This document shows positions 58,772 to 64,000 of a stretch of 64,000 bases of DNA, one piece after another. Under the pieces are notes generated by a model, which saw only the letters and a list, made by a program, of their open reading frames with translations, had not been told where the DNA came from and ran no database searches. This DNA comes from Lactuca virosa. Taxonomy: Eukaryota > Streptophyta > Magnoliopsida > Asterales > Asteraceae. Position numbers and translations under genes: made by a program. Position 1 is the first letter of the stretch; each line of letters starts with the position of its first letter. Where the stretch lies: contig CAKMRJ010005523.1 of assembly GCA_928212115.1 (NCBI GenBank), forward strand, positions 247,256,629-247,320,628, read 5' to 3'.

Positions 58772-60045
58772 AGGCTTTTAGCTTTTCAGAAAGTACTCGC
58801 ACAAGTCCTTACGATTTTTCTAGAATTTTCTATGAATTTTTCAAGATATCATGTCCGTTCAGCTAATTTCCGACCAGTCGCTGAAAAGACGATTTTCACC
58901 TTAGTTAGGGACAATATTAGGTCTCAGTAAAAATCATGGAAAAACTAGACTCAAAATTAAAACTTTGAGAGTTTACAGATCACCAATCCGACTTTTGATG
59001 ATTTTTGTAGATTTTTTTTTTCAAAACAGGGACAGATTGATAATTTTTTAGAATTTCCCAGCATTGAATTTTAAGGGTTAATTGACAACTTAACCCATTA
59101 ATTCCTAACCAAAATCAACTATAAAGATGGAAATTGAGTTCTTAACAGTCGCAACATGTCAAGAAGTTAAAATAATAATTTCAACCCGAAGACATGATTC
59201 CAAGTACATTGCTTATATGGAAAAACAAAGTACTTTGCTAAAAGAGAAAACACCACTAGGGCTTCAGTTTTTTAGACCATTAAGCCACACATTAAGACCT
59301 TTTAGGGACTGTTTTGAAGACCTTTTGGATGGATCAAAACGTGGTCTTTTATATAGAAAAATTACACACCAAAATCACAATGATTGGGGAATAAAAGAAA
59401 CAAGAATTATGACACCAAACCGAAAGCAATTGATTCACAATTCCCATGACCTAAATACATAAAAATAAGTTATGGATTGATTACTAACCTCCTGGAAGTC
59501 ATGAAAAAAACCCAAGAACAAAACAAGATTCTAAAACCACCACTGTAGTGCAATATAATCTTCATTTCCCACCCCGACCATTGTTCAGTATTTTGAGAAT
59601 ATCTAGAGATGTCCAACTCCAATTAAGATGACATCAGAGTCCATGGAAACTAGACTCGATTTCCTCCAATATTATCTCTCTGGTGCACAACCCAATTCTG
59701 CTTATTTTGGTCTCTGCAGCCCTTACAATTTGGACAAACGTTGCTTTGCAGAATTTCAACACTAATTAAAATCGCCATTTTTGTGCATAAACTTAATCAT
59801 TCATGTTTCTAATGATTCAAAACAGAAATTTGAGTTGAATAATTTCTCCTTACCTCCTATAACCCTTGAGTAATACAAATGAGAGATTGGATGAAAGGAA
59901 TCCATTATCAAATTCTTACCTTTGCTTCAAAATTGTACTTCTCCTTTGATTGTGTCATCATCAACTTCTCCAATGGAAACCCTCACTTCTACACACTATA
60001 ACAAGGAGATGGTGGCTTCAAATAGGGTTACAAACCCATTTTTTG
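58772..60045. other. Spacer between inverted Cassandra parts, unassigned
   Basis: AT-rich sequence. On the minus strand it resembles an LTR or promoter-plus-leader: a TATATAAAA-like box complementary to about 59346-59354, and leader-like CACCATCTCCTTGTTATAG near 59995-60015. A 111-codon open frame (59127-59462, plus) has no recognisable features and I do not call it. It could be a captured host or LTR fragment. Confidence 0.4.
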
Positions 60046-60615
60046 AAGGCGGGCAGGTTAGCTGAACCTGACCTCACATCGGATGGGAAGGAGAACTAAG
60101 TATTCCTTAAAAAGGGTGTAGATACCTTCCCTAACACAACGTGTTTTAAAGTCGTGAGGGGAGTAGATCCCATAAGAACTTTGCAGTTAAGCGTGCCTGG
60201 GCGAGAGCAATCCAGGGATGGGTGACCTCCTGGGAAGTTTTCGTGCTGGGAGCCCAAGGCAGACAGTATTCTTATACGTGCCAGAGGGGGTTACAAAATG
60301 GTATCAGAACCAGGGCACGGGTCGATGTGTTCGACAGGGACGTCCAAACCTATAATGGGGGTGAAGGCGGGCAGGTTAGTTACACATGATCCCACATCGA
60401 CTGGAAAGGATAACTAAGCACTCCTTAAAAAGGGTGTAGATACCTCCCCTAACATAACGTGTTTTAAAGCCGTGAGGGCAGTAGATCCCATAAGAAATAT
60501 GTAGTTAAGCGTGCCTGGGAAAGAGCAATCTACGGATGGGTGACCCCCTGGGAAGTTTTCATGTTGTGGGCCCAAAGTGGACAATATTGTGATACGTTCC
60601 AGAGGGGGTGTTACA
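60046..60615 (+). mobile_element. Cassandra TRIM, plus strand
   Basis: LTRs 60057-60295 and 60375-60615 flank an 80-bp core with PBS TGGTATCAGAAC (60299-60310) and a purine-rich end (GAAGGCGGGCAGG). 60046-60056 is the end of another core, so this too was part of an array. The LTRs carry 5S-like GTTAAGCGTGCCTGGGCGAG and GATGGGTGACC boxes (A-box and C-box regions of the 5S promoter). Confidence 0.88.
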
Positions 60616-61620
60616 ATTTCATCTTGGAATCGAAAGTGGGTGTTACAATTTCATCTTGGAATCGAAAGTGGATAATATAGCGATCGACAGTTGTGATTTC
60701 TATTGTGGAATCGAAAGTGATTTAATGAGAATCAAAAGTTTTAAGAATCGAAAATGAGAATATAATCGATAGCGAAAGTCAAGTTTGATAGTCGAACAAA
60801 GATCGAAAGGTCTAAGTTTGACTGAAAATGAAAGTTCGGAATCAAAAGGATTTTGAGATGGATTGTCGAGAGTGAAGTCTCGAATCCACTGCAATAGAAT
60901 TGAAGGTTCAAATGTTTGGAATCAAAAGTAGATGAATGTTCAAAGTTAGAATCGAAAGTTTGAATTTTTTATTTGGTTTTGGGGTCGTAATTTTGGAATC
61001 GAAAATGAAGAACTTATATCGGTGTTCGTTGGTTTGATTTTCTGCAATCGGGAACGAATGGTTGCAGGGGTGTTGAGAATAAAAGTGATTAGTGATGCTT
61101 TAATCTATTGGATTTGAGTTGTTGTGGTCGAAAGATGATTTACATCGACAGTATTTTAGCGTCTGGGAAATTATTGATTTCGATTTTGATTCACGCCACT
61201 TAATTTGGATTTTTTATTATGGAATAATGAAAATTGAGGTCCAATGTCAAAACTTGGATTGGAATCGAAAGGTAACTCTCAATTATTAGATAATTGAAAA
61301 TGTGAAGTCGATTATGAAAGTTGATAATGATGTAGATGGAAACTTGATAGTCGAACCAAGGTTGAAAGCTTGATGTTTCGACTGAGAATGTTTTCAATTG
61401 AGTGCCACAGTCGAAAGGTATGTATCGACTATGAAGGGTAGAATGTTTGAAGAGTTGAAAGTGATTTCGATTTCGATTTCGATTGGTAAAAGCTTAGGAA
61501 TCGAAAGTGACAGTCTTGGGATCGAAAGTTTGAAGCACATTGCTTGGAGTCCAAAGTGAATGGATTGGAGTCAAAAGATTGGTTTCGAATCGAGAGTATT
61601 GTTGGTACTTTCGACTAATG
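60580..61620 (+). repeat. ATCGAAAGT-type degenerate repeats, right block
   Basis: After 60616, units such as GGAATCGAAAGTGG, AATCAAAAGTTT, GATCGAAAGG, GAATCGAAAATG and TAGTCGAACAAAG recur throughout about 1 kb. A 37-bp tandem duplication (GTGTTACAATTTCATCTTGG and flank) covers the right end of the Cassandra unit. No frame is maintained. Confidence 0.7.
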
Positions 61621-62361
61621 TTGCTCATTCTTTCACGTTTGGAACGAATAAGGAAGAAGATGAACATTTTTCGCATATCGTCCTTCAACTTTCAGTGTTT
61701 TGACAGTTTATACCCAGTTTCAAATCAGGGCTATATTTATGTGAAGTGAGAAGTTTTTTTGTTATTGGTCCCTAAAATTTATGTGAAAATGCACTTTATA
61801 CCCACTTTCGCAAAAGGGGTAAAGTTTTGCATCTGGAATGAATTTGAAGATGATTTTTCGCAATTGGTCCCTGGAGTACTAGTGAAAATGGTTGTTCGTA
61901 CCCAATTTTCGAAACTCTTGCAACTCTTACCCAAAAGTCGAAATTTTCACAACTCTAGAAGATTTTTCTCGGCTTTTCGTGATTGTTTTTGGTGTAAGAT
62001 TTTCCGTGGTATATGAACAATGTATGTTCATTTTCAAGTTCGGGAAGTCAAAGATTTGAAGACATTGGCATATTTTTTGGATTTTCTCGGATTGAAGAGT
62101 TTCATTTTTATCACACGTCGAGGGGGAGTTTCGTATGGTTTATTCATCGAGCGTTTCTCATACCCTTTTGGCGTTTTATATTCATTTGTTGATTATAAAG
62201 GGGGGGGGGGAATTGAAATGGGTATTCGAAGCTTTTTGGATATTCTTTTTCAAAGCGGATTTGAAGACCGATGTTACTTTGAGGGGGAGTTGTTCTTAAT
62301 CGCTTGGTGATCGTTTGGATATTGAAGCCGGGACATCCAATCCTAACTTTGAGGGGGAGAA
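61621..62361 (+). other. 3' tail of E with four purine tracts
   Basis: Two related blocks, TTATTGGTCCCTAAAATTTA near 61759 and CAATTGGTCCCTGGAGTAC near 61861, each followed by GTGAAAATG and TACCCA, suggest a local duplication. Purine tracts AGGGGGAG occur at 62121-62128, a run of ten G at 62202-62211, GAGGGGGAG near 62281 and GAGGGGGAGAA at 62351-62361. The last directly precedes the LTR and should prime plus-strand synthesis. Confidence 0.65.
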
Positions 62362-62643
62362 TGTTATGGTGCAAAGTTCTCCTTGGATGTGATGTAGGCT
62401 TACCCTATTAGATTGCGTATTGGGTTGAGCTTTTCCTATAAATAGTAAGTGAGTAGCTCCCATTTATGTAAGAACCCATATGAGAGATTAGTCTAGTGAG
62501 AGAAATATTGCATGACCCACTTTGTAATACTTTCTAGACTAATGAGAGCTTAAACTGTTTTATTTACTCCTTGTGTTCTTGATATTGTTTGATTCACATA
62601 ATCATTACTATTCCACATCCATCATCATAATCGGGTCACTACA
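62362..62643 (+). repeat. 3' LTR of E (282 bp)
   Basis: Starts TGTTATGGTGC and ends GGGTCACTACA, then TGGGG. TATAAATA is at 62437-62444. This copy shows the empty hAT target CATTTATG at about 62460. Confidence 0.92.
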
Positions 62644-62780
62644 TGGGGAGAGTATGTCTTGACCGCCGCATTCATCATAAATAGACTTCACTCAAAGGTA
62701 ATAGAACAGAAAACGCCCTAGGAAATCATTTTTGGGAGGAAACTTGATTACAATCATATGAATTTGAGACTGGATTCGGA
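62644..62780 (+). pseudogene. Element F integrase, continued after E
   Basis: Reading on from the TGGGG duplication, the frame gives EYVLTAAFIINRLHSKV and, after a TAG at about 62719, EIIFGRKLDYNHM. These match the copia integrase C-terminal region and continue PVNFWG at 45995. Homology fades after about 62780. Confidence 0.75.
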
Positions 62781-63960
62781 ATTGGAATTGGATATCACAA
62801 ATTGCAACTTCATGGAGACTGTCATCGGATCAACACAAAAAAACTGAAATCGGAATTTGTTGGATTCAAAATCGAATGTATTTATCTGATTTTGACTTTT
62901 CCTAAGTCAAACTGGGTGTTCTTGCGTTCCAGTGAAGAAGACGACTCATGTTCCATACTTGGTCCCTGCATCTTCAGCGCTTTAAAAGTTCCAGTCCTCC
63001 ACTATTTACAAACTTTACAGTTTCTACCCCTCTTGGAAGATGCCATTTATTTCAGCGTTAAATTGAGGATATGGGATATATTTTCATCCTTAGCCCCCTG
63101 ACTTTCAGAAGTTCACAGATTTAATCGCCTATCCAAAATTCTTTTCAAAATTTTTGGATTTTTATCACCTTTTACCCTTTCTTACCAAAATGCTTTCATT
63201 TCTAATCCTTTTCTTTGGTCTTATTCTTTTTAAACCCTTCTAAAATAATTGCTTCTTATTCTATTCTTTTGTCTAAATTTAAATATCGGAAAATACAAAA
63301 TTAATTTTTGTTATTTTTTCCGGTTTAAATTTTTGAGAAATGGGTTTATTCTAAAGGGATTTATTTCATCAAATCTGACGGGTTTTGAATATTGTTGGTG
63401 ATTCTTCTTAACTTTCCGGATTTTCTCCATGGTATTTGTTGATTATTCAAGGGGGAGTTCGTATTTGGAAGATTATTTCTATTTCTCTCGCTTTGAAGAC
63501 CCCATGTACTGATGATTCTCACAATTTAGGGGGAGAAATGCCAAGAAGATCGGAAATCGTGATCTTCATCAGTTTCAACATCTAGGGGGAGATTGTTGAG
63601 TATTTGAGATATTGAAACTGATATGGCATATTGGGTTATTTAGGGAAGCCTTTTTAGGGTTAATCATTTTATGATTCCCTACGATGCCTTTACAGTAGAA
63701 GTTCCTAATCGAGCTCTGCTAAGGCATTGATTTTATATTAGGCATTTATTTTATATTTATGGTAGATATTTATTGTTCCCTATAAATAATCATTAGGTTT
63801 ACTTTTGTTGTAAGCTTTTGACCAGATTAGGGTTTTCTCTGTACGTTCATCTCATAATCAATACAAGAAAAACCTTTATCAGATTACTTGCATATGTTGG
63901 TGATTGATTTTTGATTGTTCTTGATATTCCGCATTCGTCATCTCAGATTTATTCCTAACA
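62781..63960 (+). mobile_element. Element L: 3' part of an E-like LTR element
   Basis: A non-coding interior of about 0.8 kb contains TTGGTCCCTGCATC-like wording as in E and three purine tracts (about 63450, 63529 and 63584). It is followed by an LTR at 63594-63960 (367 bp, TGTTGAGTATT to TTCCTAACA) with TATAAATA at 63781-63788. The LTR end CTTGATATTCCGCATTCGTC resembles the LTR end of E. The 5' part is missing. A 40-bp copia integrase-like scrap (EIIW, KPL) follows at 63961-64000, the likely insertion host. Confidence 0.65.
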
Positions 63961-64000
63961 CTTACGAAATTATTTGGAATACAAAACCCTTATATGACCA

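Larger units (their letters stand above)
57943..60615. mobile_element. Inverted Cassandra composite (TSD ATTTC)
   Basis: The left part (57943-58771) is a minus-strand Cassandra array; the right part (60046-60615) is a plus-strand Cassandra; about 1.27 kb lies between. ATTTC occurs at 57938-57942 and 60616-60620, immediately outside the two LTR termini. The unit therefore looks like one insertion event, or one remodelled after insertion. The flanks are the ATCGAAAGT repeats of E. Confidence 0.7.
45996..62643 (+). mobile_element. Element E: non-autonomous LTR retrotransposon
   Basis: TSD TGGGG at 45991-45995 and 62644-62648. The 5' LTR starts at 45996 and ends at 56356, but holds the hAT-like element (46128-56173). 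The 3' LTR is 62362-62643 (282 bp). A PBS (TGGTATCAGAGC, 56359-56370) and a final purine tract (GAGGGGGAGAA) are present. No gag or pol homology is recognisable. The interior has two unrecognised ORFs, fields of ATCGAAAGT-like repeats, an inserted Cassandra pair and a tail with four purine tracts. It must have moved with enzymes from other elements. Confidence 0.9.
39439..62780 (+). mobile_element. Element F: degenerate Ty1/copia, host of J, K and E
   Basis: A plus-strand copia cut into pieces. A probable short 5' LTR (about 39439-39612, starting TGTTATTAGAT and ending GGGTATCA) is followed by a PBS (TGGTATCAGAGC, 39619-39630) and gag from 39667. Gag is cut by solo LTR J at 39782, resumes at 42684, is cut by solo LTR K at 43222 and resumes at 44644. 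Protease and integrase run to 45995, where element E (to 62643) is inserted. Integrase resumes at 62644 and fades near 62780. All three insertions have matching flanking duplications. RT and RNase H are not seen. Confidence 0.85.

Noticed and set aside
59127..59462. 111-codon frame between the Cassandra parts
   Set aside because: AT-rich, no recognisable motif, composition unlike protein; the opposite strand looks more like promoter and leader.
57950..60610. 5S rRNA genes
   Set aside because: The 5S-like blocks are diverged, in both orientations, and embedded in Cassandra LTRs with PBS and core; they are not rDNA units.
62020..62310. 96-codon frame in the tail of E
   Set aside because: It runs through purine tracts including a ten-G run; no conserved features.

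Overview
This window is plant nuclear DNA and consists almost entirely of nested retrotransposons. The plant assignment rests on Ty3/gypsy chromovirus and Ty1/copia polyproteins, PBSs complementary to plant initiator Met-tRNA, Cassandra-type LTRs carrying 5S rRNA sequence, a hAT-like element and a plant O-methyltransferase gene fragment. The dense ACTCGCCGAGT-type motifs and the element families suggest Asteraceae, possibly lettuce; that is inference. The only recognisable host gene is a 5'-truncated caffeic acid O-methyltransferase (COMT)-like gene at 37463-38363 (minus).

Left half (1-36361). Element A (Ty3, plus, 1-6110, 5' end outside the window) abuts copia element G (minus, 6111-32076). 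Element B (Ty3, plus, 7275-27135, TSD CTGAC) is inserted in the reverse transcriptase region of G. Element C (Ty3, minus, 9083-18269, TSD ATTAA) is inserted in the 5' LTR of B. G lies next to the 3' part of an older copia (H, 32077-34362). After H come a truncated related LTR, a solo or partial LTR on the minus strand and a complete 387-bp TRIM (35623-36009, TSD AACTC).

Right half (39439-64000). A degenerate copia (F, plus) has been hit by three elements: solo LTR J (39782-42683, TSD TGATG), solo LTR K (43222-44638, TSD GGAGT/GAAGT) and non-autonomous LTR element E (45996-62643, TSD TGGGG). The 5' LTR of E contains a hAT-like element (46128-56173, 8-bp TSD CATTTATG), which contains Ty3 deletion derivative D (46762-55927, TSD ATAGT). 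The interior of E holds an inverted pair of Cassandra units, flanked as a whole by ATTTC. Another LTR element (L) with a copia integrase scrap occupies the right edge.

No element here looks autonomous: all the coding regions carry stops, frameshifts or deletions. C is the youngest measured (about 29 LTR substitutions in about 1.8 kb, counted by eye), yet it has stops and an E-to-K change at the third catalytic residue of integrase.

The most unusual signals are these. (1) Every large LTR family carries its own cluster of short CpG-centred inverted repeats near the promoter, with different arms in different families. (2) A short intron-like insert lies at the same gag/protease position in A and C and is absent from B. 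(3) A hairpin module of about 150 bp recurs five times in D, with pairing kept despite sequence change. (4) The Cassandra pair in E forms one inverted unit with a shared TSD. (5) E carries unrecognised ORFs and long fields of degenerate ATCGAAAGT repeats.
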